DNA of 64,000 nucleotides. It comes from Diphasiastrum complanatum. Taxonomy: Eukaryota > Streptophyta > Lycopodiopsida > Lycopodiales > Lycopodiaceae. Position 1 is the first letter of the stretch. Each line of letters begins with the position of its first letter. The stretch is from the NCBI GenBank assembly GCA_029204225.1, contig CM055110.1:20318410-20382409 (forward strand), given 5' to 3'. A program made the position numbers and the translations under genes. This document shows, piece after piece, positions 10,438-22,420 of this stretch. The notes under the pieces were generated by a model. The model was not told the DNA's origin and did no database searches. It saw only the letters and a list, made by a program, of their open reading frames with translations.

Positions 10438-11871
10438 CAGTAGGAATATCGATAAGATGTATTAGCAGAATCCAAGAAACAATTGTTATCTAAGTTAATA
10501 TTCAACATCAAAATTAAAAATCACCATAATGCTTATTAGATGACTTCACACAGTGATCAAAATATGCTTAAGAAACCCACAACAACAATGATTTACAGAT
10601 TTCTGATAGGAGGTGTAAGAAATCTTACCTGAGGCAACTCGGCCACCTCATCCTTGTATAACTTTCAAGCAGTTTCATGTGTGCAGACTTCTCATCAAAG
10701 TAGAGTGGACTTTGAAGCATTATAAGGGCCTCAATGACTACAATGCCAACAAATATTCAAGCTCTTCTTCAAGCACCATCATATGAAGCTATCCGCTAGA
10801 CATGACTCTCATTCAGAAGACACTTCAAGTAAAAACTATAAATGAGAAAAAAATCACATATATATGAAAAACAACACAATAAAACATGGCCTCACCTTAG
10901 GGGGCCGTGCTGTACTTGAGGATAGAGACAGCCATGCAATTGCTCCTTGATACTCATCAACAAATGCCCTCCAGAAAGGAAAGCTTTTTCCAGCATCAGA
11001 TGAAGAGAACTTGGTCTATATGCTATTTCGCTTGTGTGGGAGGACAATGCCTTCATGGAAGAGGCTCTGCAATGGCGAGAGAGTGCCTGGTCCAAGAGAG
11101 TGATACAACAACAGCTCGGAGAGGTTTCTGCCATTCTCAAAACTCATGTAGATTATGTGGATAGTCTCATTGGTACTCCTTATCCTGTTGACTATTATAT
11201 ATGGCTGAGAAGGCTTACAAAGACACTCCACATCAATGATAGGGGCAAGAGGTTAGATTACATGGTTTAGGGGTAAGGGTGTAAGGAGTGTGTGAGAGCT
11301 TCACTATCTAGCAACATTCATGATTTATGGTGTTTTAATTGAGCAATGCAAAATAAAGCAAATACTTACAACTGTGATCTCTATCTTTGAGCCTTTCAAA
11401 AAATCAGCACAATAACCTATTTTGAGCTCTTTTATTGGTTTGCAAGGAGTGTGTGAGCATAGAGCGATGAAGAGAGAGAGATCCTACTCATAAAAAATAT
11501 CTAGAATTACAAAGCCTGCATATGATCTCTCAAATAAATATCATGAATATGCATATGATCTCCCAGAAAAATATCAACAACCTGCATAAAAAAATATAAA
11601 AAACAGACGATTTTTTAAGGTAGCAACATAGACTTGAATAAAAAGATAATAACATGCTTAGGGTGCAAGTTCGAGATAAATCTTCCATATCCATATCCGA
11701 CCCAGCAGGTGAATCCGGCTAGTTCTCTCTCTGCTTTGGCTCGTGCAACACAGCATTGGCCTTCACTTGTTCAGTAGTTGGTCGTTCGCTACTCTCGTTT
11801 TCCTACTTTCTGGATAAAGTCCTCTTCTTCCACTCATAGAACTAGAATCCAATTGCAGCCTCGGTGCCTAG
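10438..11871. other. No recognisable gene
   Basis: Apart from the possible splice donor near 10629 on the minus strand, nothing was assigned. A frame at 11034-11270 on plus (start MWEDNAFMEEALQWRES) is 78 codons long and unrecognised. The region past 11300 is AT-rich. Confidence 0.4.
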
Positions 11872-12213
11872 CTATCCTCGAAAGAGAAAATCAAATTTGG
11901 AATCAGTACCTTGTTTTGATTTTATCATCTGTTCAAACTGCGGCCCATTCCTTACCACAAAGGCCGCCAACACTTCGATATGTTTCACTATTTCAGGGTC
12001 TTGAGGCATCCTTGGCACTAATGCAAAATTTGCAAAATAACTATCATCTTCGGGAAGGGCAGGTGGAGGGGCAACTTCTACAGGAGGACTGGGAGGAAGG
12101 GGAGGCGGACTGAGAGGCCACGACAGTGTGTGGGAGGGGGGGGGGGGGGCTTGCATCTTGCGAGCACGGCCCGCACGGATGGCAGTTTGGCCCCGGTGGG
12201 CTCTCAGCCACAC
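11872..12213 (-). pseudogene. SURP (SWAP) domain fragment of a splicing-related protein
   Basis: A proline-rich stretch (PLSPPPLPPSPPVE) leads into a SURP module: EIVKHIEVLAAFVVRNGP, then QFEQMIKSKQG and KFDFLF. This is the standard layout (Ile...A.FV..NGP.FE......F.FL). SURP modules occur in SWAP, SF3A1 and related RNA-processing proteins of the nucleus, where they bind splicing partners. The frame stops at once with TAG, while the next codons in a neighbouring frame resemble the usual Tyr-Glu-Trp-Lys end of the domain. This is therefore a broken copy or a fragment, not an intact gene. The upstream coding part is probably 12621-12854. Confidence 0.7.
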
Positions 12214-12620
12214 AATTTTTTTTTTTTTTTTAAATTGGCTGCCTGAACGCCATGTGTCCAGCAGCCAAATTACATCCCATAAGCATTATCAGAAATTTTT
12301 TAGGAGGGGATATATACAGAAACTCCCCTCCTTCTTGCATGTGTGTGTATGCATGGGTGCTGGGGTGCCCGGTGCTTGCCCCGTGCCCCGGGCACTGCCC
12401 GGTGCCCCTGCGCCACCTGCAGGTGCCCGGCGCTGGCGCTGGCGCCGCTTGCGAAAATCAGGCGCGCCCTGATTTTTTACGAGCACCCAACGGCTGACAC
12501 ATATCAGCTGCTGGAGGGCACCGGGGCCAAACCCCTCCCTCGTGTGGGGCGTGCCCATAAGCCCCAGGCAAAGCACCTCTGAAAGAAAGTAAAAGAACCA
12601 CCCTTCCTTTTGGAATAAAT
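12214..12620. other. GC-rich island with self-complementary GTGCCC/GGGCAC words, intron-like
   Basis: Bases about 12340-12480 are much richer in G+C than anything else in the window. They repeat GGTGCCC, CCGGGCAC and GGCGCTGGC, which can fold back on themselves. The stretch lies between the two coding pieces of the SURP-type fragment. A T-run at 12212-12231 reads as A on minus. It may be an inserted element; no ends were found. Confidence 0.45.
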
Positions 12621-12854
12621 GGGGAAGGGGCCTGTGGCTACGGAGGACCTTGTGGGGGCATATTCATCGTTCCTTGAACTGTGTTCATTCCCTGTGCTGA
12701 ATTCATCATCCCTTGCCCTGTGTTCATTCCCTGTGTTGTGTTCATCATCCCCTGCCCTGTGTTCATCGTTACTGTAGGGTTCAATGGCGGACACCCTGGA
12801 AATGGCAATCCATGCCTCATCGGTGGCGGCTTGCTCTCTTATAGGCCTAAACAT
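12621..12854 (-). pseudogene. Met-Asn-Gln-Gly-Met repeat exon, probably 5' part of the SURP-type gene
   Basis: On minus the frame over 12820-12638 reads repeats of the form MNTxQGMMN (NTGQGM, NTTQGM, NSAQGM, NTVQG), then MPPQGPP and a stop. The next bases continue as PQAPSPFIPKG. Low-complexity Gly/Gln/Pro sequence of this kind is common at the start of plant SURP proteins. The link to 11872-12213 is inferred from strand and order only. Confidence 0.4.
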
Positions 12855-12884
12855 CTTGACGTTTTGGCTTTACTTTTCGTTATG

Positions 12885-13209
12885 GTGAGAATTGCTTCAA
12901 GACATTGGTCAAGAACAAAAGCAAGCAATCAATATGTGGATTGATAACCAGAGTAGCATCAAAATGGCCAAAAACCCTGTCTTTCACAATAGGTCAAAAC
13001 ACATTCCAACAAAGTATCACTTTGTGAGAAGTCTAGTATAAGACAAAGTAATTCATGTGGATTACATGTCAAGTAAGGACATGATAACAGATTCACTGAC
13101 CAAGGCTCTTGGAAGAGATGAGTTTCTCAAGCATAGACAAGCTATGGGCATTTTTGGTCAACCACAAACTGCAGCTTATTTGTTGCAGCTTATTTGTTTG
13201 AAGGGGGAG
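12885..13209 (+). pseudogene. Ty1/copia RNase H C-terminal fragment
   Basis: The frame reads INMWIDNQSSIKMAKNPV, then FHNRSKHIPTKYHFVRSLV, a stop codon (TAA near 13039), then VDYMSSKDMITDSLTKAL. This is the end of copia RNase H, from the Asp-Asn block to the terminal DxLTKxL. All sequence before about 12885 is lost. The purine tract GAAGGGGGAG (13200-13209) and an LTR follow directly. It belongs to a different copia family from elements A to G. Confidence 0.85.
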
Positions 13210-13550
13210 TGTTAAGCATTCAACCATTTCACCAACCAGCTGTTGGTGCAGAGTCAGCCACAGAAGCTGATTTGTAGGCAGTTAGTTAGGTGTTAGGTTA
13301 GAGCTAAATGTTAGCAATGTTATTGGTAGGCAGTTGAGTAGATTTAGGCTTAACTTAGAAGGCCTCTTGAGCCTCACGTAGCCTCTGCAATGTACATATA
13401 TCTGCATAAGATAATGAAGAAGTTAATACATTTTGTTTATTATCTCTTGTGCTCTGTTTTCTGGTTTTCTTCCATCTGTGTCTGTCTTCTTTTCAAGTAA
13501 GCCCATGTTCCCTCTGGTAGACTATCTCTTTTGGGTGTTCACACACAACA
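13210..13550 (+). repeat. 3' LTR of the truncated copia element
   Basis: It begins TGTTAAGCATTC directly after the purine tract and ends ACACACAACA, giving 341 bp with TG...CA ends. A TATA-like ACATATATC lies at about 13395. No matching 5' LTR was found in the window. Confidence 0.75.
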
Positions 13551-16500
13551 GCGAGCTCGCACACTTTTTCTATCATGACTTCAATTCTCAGAAGTAGTAC
13601 TTAGTGATAGTCCATGAACTCCTTAAGACTCCATGATTACATCATTGCTTCAGAGAGTACCTCAAATTTGAGCATTGACAGATGATTTCCTTCTCTAGCA
13701 AGCGTAGAGCATGCAAAAAACTTTGAAGTTGTTCGATGTCATGGCAATCCAGTGTAGCTCCATAGCACGCTCCATAGCATGCTACCTGCTCCCCATTGTT
13801 GTCTAGGAGGCTATCACTGATCTGCCTCAGCCCCTGCGCACTCCTCTGGACTCCCTTTGCATCAGATCCAATGCACACTATGCTTCCACATGTTTGATAC
13901 CTGAGTTTCTACGGGCCAATAAGGAGCAACACTGATCAATGAGCAGCCACCGGAACAGTACATGGTCCAAACTACACAAGATCGAGACCTAGAAGAAACC
14001 AAGCAAGTCTACACCCTGAATCAACGGAAGTCAAACAATTAGCGACGATTGGAAACCAGTGAACCTGCGGAAGAGTGACAAGCAGAGCAATCTTGAGGAG
14101 AATCGACCAGTTTCGGGAAGTATTGAGGTATGCTTTTAATATCCATTATGAGTTTGGTAAGCTATTGATGAGTTGTATAGTGTTTATATCCTTGTTGACT
14201 AATGTGGGCACAATGAACCGTTGTTATGTCTACTGGCTGTTTGGTCGATTAATTTAATGTGAACGTTATTGTTAGTTGCTGCTACTATCTATGCCATTAC
14301 TGATCTCGTCATTCATAAGTTGTGGTGTGGAATGAAATATAGAATCGTCTACTTTGCCTGACTAGATAGAACTGTAGACGTGCTGTTATTGATCACTGCA
14401 TGACTGTATTAGATGACGAGAATGGCCTGATAGCATGAATTTTAGTAGAGCCAATAATTGTCAATTAGGCTGCATGGCTTGTATGTGGTAATGTAGATTG
14501 AATGATTGGTAGAAGGAGAAGAACAGCTAACACTGTTCATGCTATTCTTTTCGAACTGCTTTAGAATGATGTATTAGCGATCTGAATGATTAATGAATCG
14601 GATAGTGTTCTGATTTGTGTGACAATTTTCCATAACTCAGTTGATGCAATATGTGATTTTACTGTTTTCATAAAATGAAGTGTTGTACTGCACGTAAAGT
14701 AAAATGATGGCCGACCCTCTTGAAACACAGATTCGACATTAATACCTGGCGAGGGTGAATCACACCTCCTGGGCTAGGAAAGAACGCATTGTTACAGTGA
14801 AATTTACGCTTAGACCACCCCGCCCAGGTCACCCGTTGAAACATACGGGCCTTGGGAGGTGAGCACTCGAACGCCTCTAACACACAAGGTGTGTCGATCC
14901 CACGAGCACGAAAAGGACGATAGAAAACCGCAAAACCACAAATTCTCAAAAAGTTCAATGTTAATGGTCTGAATACTGCTTAAATCATATACCAAATTTG
15001 CCATTAACAGTACTTGGATTCACCCATGATGATATTTACATGGAATGAATAAGAAACCACACATGTAATTATGACCATGAAATGATGGGCCTAGCAAACA
15101 TCACCTGTAAGGCTAACCCGAGTGAGAAAAACTTGTTATGTACTACATGTGTATGAAAATATTTATTTATTCATTTATTCATTTATTCATTCATGAAACG
15201 CCCGACACTCTTGTGGGCCTACTCTAAGGATAAACCTCAAAATCTTTATATGACACAGGTTATGACTCAATCAATGTATGAAATTACCAGCGACATGACT
15301 GTAAAAATTACACCGTGAGTTTCAAACCCCACACCCCCCCCTCGGATACCACGCAATGCGTTCTGACCAATGATGCAATAGGCATAAAAATTAAATGACT
15401 ATAAACAAAGTTGGGTCGGGACATTATAACGGGGATGGGGAGAAAAGTTGAAAGTAGTGTCTAAATGTGGGGAATAGGAAAAACTACTTATGTACGAGAT
15501 TCGGGCACGTGTCATATCATTACTCCACACCACAAAAGAGTAATACCAGTATTCTCTCATAAAGACCCTAGGATACACACCATTAACTAGGACAGGGTTG
15601 AGGAAAAATTTCTAGTCTTGACACACGCCTCAAGAAATCACCGATTGAATGATGAATATCATGCCAACATCAGGTAGGAATGTACACCGCCTAGTTAAAG
15701 TTGAGTATATGAAACTACCCATACCAAAGTCGTTATACGCTTGGAAGTTCATTCCCCGTTAAGATAGAAATATCGTTTGTCCAAAGATTGTCTAAGCACG
15801 ATACATAAGCCATATCATATAGCATCAAGAAATGAATGAACATGTTGAATCAACAATATCGCACGAGGTAGAAAGTGATAGATATCGGCAAATTGCCAAA
15901 ATCACCAGAACACCCCCCCCAAGAGTTGGTGAACAACAATTCGATATACTAAATGATCAACAACTCTACGAGAATGAAAGGATATGATGTTCTAGAATAT
16001 GAAATATTCTTTGAAGATTTTAACGACTTTAATGCAGAAGGAATATTTAAGAAAGGTCTGCTGAACTCGCATATCAGAAGCCAATTTAAGATCATAATCC
16101 CAAAGTACATTGCAAGATCGTTACTAGGACTCACCTGATATCTTGGACAATTATCCAAAACCATTCCACCTCTTCCAGGATGATTTTTGTATCTATCATC
16201 CCTAATGGAATACCATGGCACAATTCGGTAATCCAAGAAGATTCTATCCAGTAATATGAATCTTGAGTTGGGGATCTGCCACCATTATAGCTTTAGATAC
16301 TACTTTGGGATGTGTGACTACCGGTGATGTCACTTTAAAAAACAATACCAACGGAACTCAAATACAAGCCACCTTGTACCTATGATTTTTGGTTTCCCCT
16401 ACTAGTCCAAGTTGCACTACTAGATGGGATCCCTCGAGCAGCGTTAGGATTCATATGACAGACCTACGATACCAGTTAATACCCTTGCCGGGTGTAATAG

Positions 16501-16811
16501 ATCCTAACACCACAATAGGGCAAACATTAACTGATCCACCCAACCTTGCCTACTCCTTGATATAGAGTAAACCCCTCCTAGCCCAGTGTGAAGACTGATA
16601 GCATGCAACTGCCAAGTGTCGGCCACGTGGCACTAACGTGGCCGACTGCATGTCGGGACCCAACCGGGGGCCCTGTCCTGCTGCCAGGGTCCCTAGACTG
16701 TGTCAGGCCCGCCATAGCTATGGACCGTGCTGGAGGTTGCTGAGGATCCAATGGGAGAACTAGAACATTGTCCCCTACCAGATTTTCTGATCTGGCTAAG
16801 GCTTTTCGTAA
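13551..16811. other. 3.3 kb without a recognisable gene
   Basis: Mostly short frames. A 78-codon minus frame at 13642-13878 (CHDIEQLQSFLHALRLLEKE) looks somewhat exon-like but was not recognised. Around 14680-14960 lies a less AT-rich block with small inverted words (ACACACAAGGTGTGT). The part next to 16812 should hold the 3' end of the gypsy element, but I found no clear purine tract or LTR. Confidence 0.4.
15160..15195. repeat. ATTT/ATTC tetranucleotide microsatellite
   Basis: About nine units alternating ATTT and ATTC. Confidence 0.9.
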
Positions 16812-17744
16812 CTAACTTACATGAAAGACTAGAAAAACTTTACTGCTGTGTGGGAGTTCTAGTTCATAGGTGACCTCGCCTAGTCTCCTACTGATGGTAA
16901 AGGGACTGCAATACCTTGGAGACAACTTAGCACACACTCCTGATTTGAGGGTTTTGGAGTCGACTGGGACTCTCAAGTAGATTTTCTCATCAGTGGAGAA
17001 CTGCACATCCCATCTGTGTGGATCTGCATAATGTCTGGCTCGATCCTTGGACTGCCTAATGCTACGCTTAGCATGTTCTATCATCTGGTTTAGGTCCTCT
17101 AAAAAGTTTCTGGTTGCTTCAACTTTTTCTTTTTTAAACCCTACAGCTGTGGGTGAGCGTGGCTGAAAACCGTACATCAGCATAAATGGGTTGTATCCCG
17201 TAGTTGAATGTTTGGTACTGTTGTAAGCAAATTCTAATATTGAGAGATACTCCTCCCAATTAGTCTGCTTCTTGCTGACGTATGCACAAAGCATATCCTC
17301 CAGCACCTGATTTACCCTCTTTGTTTGACCGTCCGTCTGTGGATAGTCGGTGGTACTCATATTAAGTTTAGTATGGAGATGATGGAATACTGCCCTCCAA
17401 AAATTTCCAGTAAACTTACTGTCCCAGTCGCTAACTATGTCGGAAGGTAGACCGTACAATTTAAATAGCTCGTCTACAAACAACCTCGCTAACTCTAGAG
17501 CTCTAACGGTTGTTTTGGTCGGAATGAAATGAGCTATTTTGGTCAGACGGTCAACTGTGACCCATATAGCATCATTACCCTTTTGGGTTTTAGGCAGGCC
17601 TACTATAAAATCCATGGAGATATTCTCCCATTTACCAGCTGGTATTTCTAAGGGCTGCAACAACCCTCCTGCCTTTAAACGCTTTGCTTTGTTTACTTGA
17701 CATTTCTGGCAACTGGTTACATACTGTTGGACGTCCTTTTTCAT
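16812..17744 (-). pseudogene. Ty3/gypsy integrase
   Basis: 310 codons open. The zinc-binding end has CQKCQVNKAKR, the core has MDFIVGLPKT with the first Asp and SDWDSKFTGNFW with the second. The catalytic Glu of the usual TDGQTERVNQ is Lys here (TDGQTKRVNQ). The C-terminal module SPFTISRRLGEVTYELELP is present, and the frame stops at VFHVS. No chromodomain was seen downstream. The Glu change alone should abolish strand transfer. Confidence 0.9.
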
Positions 17745-18238
17745 ACTGGGCCAGAAAAACTGCCTATGAAGAAGCTCATAGGTCTTATGTATGGCTGGGT
17801 GTCCCGCACTAGGATTGTCATGACATTTATATAGGACCTACTGCCTATAATCCTCTTCATTGGGGACACATACTCTATCTCTATAGAGCAAGTACTCATC
17901 TTGATTGGAATACTGTTTCCATTTGAATCCTTGAGTCAACTAACCCTCAACCACTGGCGTTTTCTTGGGTAATATAGGCTCAGAATTCTCAACGTCATCT
18001 GACGACGTATACTCGGACTCATCATCATCCTCAACGGAAGCTGCCGTATTCTTGGATGAAGTGGCACCAGCCCCGCGAACTGGTTCTGGAGTCTGTAACT
18101 GTCTGCTCTAGACTGAGTTCCAGATAGTAGAGAAGAATGTATAATGCTGGCATTTCCCTCTCAAGGACTCGAGTAACTCATTACCAATCTGAGTAAAACT
18201 CAGCTCGTTTATCATAGGCATTCTGCTAAGGGCATTTG

Positions 18239-18562
18239 CTACTGATTGAATTTTTCCCGTCTATATCTGATAGACATGTCAAACTCTTGCATCAACTCTG
18301 CCCAACGAGCTTTCCGACCTTTAAGCTCAGGTTGATTGCAAAGGTATCTGAGACTCTCATGGTCTGTCAGGACCTCAAAGTTGGCACCATACAAATAATG
18401 TCTCCAAGTCTTAAGGGCATGGACTATAGAAAAGAGTTCCTTTTCATAGGCACTGTACCTAGTCTGAACTGGCTCGAGTTTTTTACTCTCGAACGCAACT
18501 GGTCGTCCACTCTGAGTTAGCACAACACCTACTGCAAAGTCGCTAGCATTTGTTTCGACCAA
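18239..18562 (-). pseudogene. Ty3/gypsy RNase H
   Basis: It reads VETNASDFAVGVVLTQ, then SAYEKELFSIVHALKTWRHY and VLTDHESLRYLCNQ. The first catalytic Asp of the normal ETDASD is Asn. A TAG just upstream (18635-18637) separates it from RT. The family role is removal of RNA from the RNA-DNA hybrid. Confidence 0.9.
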
Positions 18563-18637
18563 AAATGGCTGATTGGGGTCGACGACTTTTAGAACTGGTG
18601 CTGTAGCTAAGGTTGTTTTGAGAGCATCAAAGCTCTT

Positions 18638-19557
18638 CTACTGTGCGAACTCCCAAATGAACTCCTTTCCCTTCCCCTTAAGAAGATTTGTCATAGGAAC
18701 TGCTATCTGAACATATTCCTTGACAAATCGTCTGTAATATCCCACCAAACCAAGAAAGATCTGAAGTTCTAAAGTATGTTGAGGTGTCAGCCAACTGAGT
18801 ATGGCTTTAACCTTATTCGGGTCCATCTTAATCTCATCTGACGAGAGAATGTGACCCAAATATGCTACTTCTTCAACGAAGAATTCACACTTGAATTGTT
18901 TAGCATAAAGCTTATGCTTTATGAGCAGTCGACACACCTTTCTGAGGCATTTTAGATGCTCCTTCCTCGTTTTGCTGTAGACGAGGATGTCATCTAAAAA
19001 TACGACTACAAACTTACCCAAATATGGTCTGAGGACACTGTTCATCAAGGTCATAAAGGTAGCTGGAGCATTTGTGAGCCCAAATGGCATCACCTTAAAC
19101 TCATAATGACCGTGACAAGTCCTAAAAGCTGTTTTTGAGACATCTTCCGATTTTATACGAACTTGATGATATCCCGATCTGAGGTCTATTTTACTGAAGA
19201 TTGTAGCCCCGTCGAGTTGATCAAACAACTCGTCTGCCCGAGGCATAGGGTACTTATTCTTAATTGTGACTTTATTGAGGGCTCTGTAATCTACGCAAAG
19301 ACGCATTGACCCCTCTTTCTTTTTCACCAATAGGACTGGTGAGGCCACCATGGTGAACTATTGGTCTGAATTTGGCCTTTCCCAAGATAATCTGTTAACT
19401 GCCTAGTTATTTCTTCATCCTCTGTTCGGCTGACCCGATATGGAGGTTGAGAAACAGGTGCTGTACCTGGTACTAGGTTTATTACATGATCTACCTCTCT
19501 GCTAGGTGGCAAACCATGCGGCAAATCTCCAGGAAAAACATCTTTAAATTTAGACAA
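18638..19557 (-). pseudogene. Ty3/gypsy reverse transcriptase
   Basis: Two overlapping frames are split near 19340. 19557-19324 carries the entry block (LPPSREVDHVINLVPG and PPYRVS). 19351-18638 carries [44 protein letters not shown], the catalytic [11 protein letters not shown] and [10 protein letters not shown]. All polymerase Asp residues are present, so the damage is the frameshift and the terminal TAG. Confidence 0.92.
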
Positions 19558-19641
19558 TAAAGTTTCTAATTTATTGATTTTCTGCTGTATAGAACTAGAA
19601 ATAGGAACTTCAGGAATAAACTGAAAGTCACATAAGAATAC

Positions 19642-20315
19642 CTATTGGTCATCGTCTCCAATTAGCTGACAGAGCTCTGAACTATAGACCATAGGGCTGT
19701 TGGGAACATCATGCTCCCCATGCAACTGGATCTCTCGGCTTTTATGCTGAAAGCTGAGGGTGTTCTCCTGATAGTTTCTGTGGAGGGAAGGTCCTAAACT
19801 GTAGAGCCAATATCTCCCGAGAACAATGTCTGTGCGATCCAGGTGCATTATCTGAAAGTTTATTTCATCTTGGTACCCTTGAATACCAAGATTCAAACTA
19901 TTTACATAGTTTCCCATATTTTTTTATCTTCACCCTTAGCTAATGAAACTATGTACCTATCTTGACTAGGTACTTTTTGTAGTTTAAGCTTTTTAACCAG
20001 GGTGTAGTTGATGAAATTATGGGTTGCCCCATCATCAACCATAACTCTTACTGACTGGTTACCAACTTTCCCATGCATACGTACTAGGTCATGCGGCCCA
20101 AAGCTGAAGGGTCTCACTAGCATTGCAGAGGTCAGCTGGCAACAGTGTTCATGATCTTCATGATACACTTTGATCTTGGAAGCTGCCGAGTCACTGGGGA
20201 AACATACAGTCTGAACAAGATGAACTTGTTTCTTATCTTTCTTATCTTTTTTAGTGAAAGGCCCCTTGGGACACTGTCTGACTGTGTGTCCCTTGCCCAT
20301 ACACACAAAGCACAA
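19642..20315 (-). pseudogene. Gag zinc knuckle and retropepsin (gypsy element)
   Basis: 20315-19902 starts with the CCHC knuckle CFVCMGKGHTVRQC, then a Lys-rich linker, then the protease MVDDGATHNFINY. The active-site triad normally reads Asp-Ser/Thr-Gly; here it is Asp-Asp-Gly. The second half of the protease lies in a shifted frame at 19917-19642 and contains DIVLGRYWL, the usual DIILGMDWL block. The enzyme would process gag-pol. Confidence 0.85.
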
Positions 20316-20344
20316 ACGTTTTTGTTTGGCTTTCTCAAAATCAT

Positions 20345-22282
20345 CTGGTTTTAAGGGCTATATGAGTGAAGGGCGAGAGCTTCACTTTTAAATTTATCTT
20401 GATTCTTTTTTTTTAAATTGAAAGTCTTTCTGAGGAGGCTGTTCAGAAAGTGGCTGCTGTCTCGCCCTCTTCCTATCCACTGAATCATCATAGGAGCATA
20501 TCTGAGAGTTTGCTCAAGGGTAGTAGGCGAGTTTCTTTGGACCTCTACTTTATATTCATCTTTGAGGCCACGGACAAATCCCCTGATTTTCTAATAATCA
20601 TCCATATTTTTAATTTTTAAAATTGCTTCTCGATACTGCGAGATATATTGGATGAGGGACTTGTCCATTATTGTTCTTTCCCAGGCTTCCCAGGTTCTAT
20701 CAAGTTCATTTTCAGGTAGGAATTCTCTTAGGAAGGCTTCTTCAAAAGCTTTCTATGACCGGGGAGTCTGCCCAGTCTCCTGGAGATTTAACCACCACTT
20801 ATAGGCCATAGGCCCTAAGGAAAGACTGGCCTCAATAGCTTGAAAATGGTCAGGGGTCTGTTTAAGAGCATGAATGTTCTTCCATTTGTTGAGGAAGGTT
20901 TGTAGAATGTCTGCATTTCTATCCTTCTCTTCCCCATTAAAAGTAGGAGGCTATAAATCTTTAAAGACACTGGAGTGAGATCGTAAAGTCTCACCCAAAA
21001 CTGATGGAAGTGGAGAAGGAGACAACTGAGAAGTGGAGGGAAGGCTTCATTTCATGGAACTCAAAATCAAGCTCTTGAGTTCAGCAAACAAGTCATCCAC
21101 ATTGGACTTGAAATTGGCTAATGCCAACTTCAGTTCATCCACTTTTGTTACCAATTGGAGAAACTGCTCCTTGGTAATCAGTTCGTCGAGTTCTTCAACG
21201 AACTGTTCTTGTTCTTTCATTTCCATTCTTTCTTGGTTTTTTTTCCTTTTTTCGCAAAAGCGCTTTGCGTTGGGAGCTGGCTTTTTTTCGAAAAATTGAC
21301 TGGTTATTTTTCTGAATTTTCGTGATTTTTCGAAGGTTCGTTCGCGAACTATCCTCCCTCGTTGGTCTGACAACATATCTATTTGTTCACAAAAAGGCAA
21401 ATCTGAAGTCCAAAAACACTTCTGAGTTCTGAAATTTCAGAAGCCCCTTGCTCGCTGATCTGGTAAGAATTCTCTTGCTCCAAATCTCTGACGTTGGGGC
21501 CCAAAAACTTGTCCATAATCTGGATTTTCAGAAGCACTGGCAGCGCTGACTCTGCTCTTCTTTTTTGGCTTCAAACTCGCTGAGAACTACTAAGTTTTCC
21601 CCTGGAAATCAGATGCGTCTCTGAATGTACAGCGATGCGGTTGCGGCTGCTAAGGCGTCGTCCCTCTTCGTCGTAAAATTTGTCGTTAGATTCTGGAGAT
21701 GAGAGATGCATTGATCTTTGAGCTGGAGTTGGTTCTAAAGGTGGCTGAGCATCTGCTACTGCTACTGCTACTGGATGTATGTATTTAGATCTTGGATCTG
21801 TTGTTGTTGTTGATTGGAGTTAGCCTCCAACTTTGCTTTCTCCTTCTGAAGCTCTGCCATGCCTCCATCATCGAACTGCCTCATTGTGTGCTGACCGGAT
21901 AAGGTGCCAACCTGAACAGCTGAAATGACATGAGTTGGCAGGACCACTCCAATCAGACCCGAAAGCACTTCCATCAAAAGAGCTGCCTACTATTGCTACT
22001 GCTTGTCATCTTTGTTGGGCCTGTTGAAGGGGGAGGGCCTCTTGTTGCGCCAAAATCGAGGATTTAAGGCTCCCTTTGACTTTAGCATACTTCGTTCCTA
22101 TATCACTAGATAAGATATCAGGGGAAACGTTTTCTCTAGTTCTTACTACCTTACCCTTCTACTTCTTCGTGAGAGGTGCAGATGAGGCAGGTTTGGCTGA
22201 TAATTGTGGGTTGGTATATTTTTTTTGTGCGAGGATATTGTGCCTCTAGCTCCTTGAGGACTGTGGCCATGCGTTTACCCAT
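20345..22282 (-). pseudogene. Ty3/gypsy gag region, heavily interrupted
   Basis: The likely start is MGKRMATVLKELEAQY at 22282. Coiled-coil pieces follow: a Gln-run segment at 21977-21768 and EELDELITKEQFLQLVTKVDE at 21400-21047. From 20900 downwards a typical gag core can be read in pieces (PDHFQAIEASLSLGPMAYKWW, then WEAWERTIMDKSLIQYISQY) with several stops. Gag would build the particle. The assignment rests on order and on the gag core wording. Confidence 0.65.
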
Positions 22283-22410
22283 GGTAGCAATCAGAGAGTG
22301 TGCATGAAAGTATTGTGAAATTTTTATAAAATTCTAAAAATTTTGAAAATTTTTAGCATGAACTTTCTAGCAGAGCTCTCAAATGAACTCGTGGGAGGAA
22401 TAGGTGAGGC

Positions 22411-22420
22411 CTATATATAG
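22411..22420 (-). promoter_or_regulatory. TATA-like palindrome CTATATATAG
   Basis: It lies about 130 bp upstream of the gag start on minus, where the 5' LTR promoter of the gypsy element would be expected. No LTR boundaries were found, so the role is inferred. Confidence 0.35.

Larger units (their letters stand above)
16812..22282 (-). mobile_element. Ty3/gypsy LTR retrotransposon, decayed internal region
   Basis: On the minus strand the order is gag, zinc knuckle, protease, RT, RNase H, integrase, which is the Ty3/gypsy order (integrase last). Stops and frameshifts separate the parts and several catalytic residues are changed. No LTR pair or PBS was established. A TATA-like palindrome at 22411-22420 is placed where a 5' LTR promoter would be. 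Confidence 0.85.

Noticed and set aside
12289-12582. Overlapping plus and minus frames in the GC-rich island
   Set aside because: GC-rich DNA lacks stops by composition; the translated Ala/Pro/Gly strings show no domain.
13642-13878. 78-codon minus frame with exon-like wording
   Set aside because: No splice-supported neighbours and no recognised family; kept only as a remark in the non-coding span.
14680-14960. Possible SINE-like block with a GTGTCGATCCCAC word
   Set aside because: The B-box match is partial, there is no A box and no poly-A or TSD was found.
22280-22300. TGGTAGCAATCAGAGAG on plus, resembling a primer-binding site
   Set aside because: It needs a four-base insertion to match, is on the strand opposite to the gypsy element, and no LTR end precedes it.
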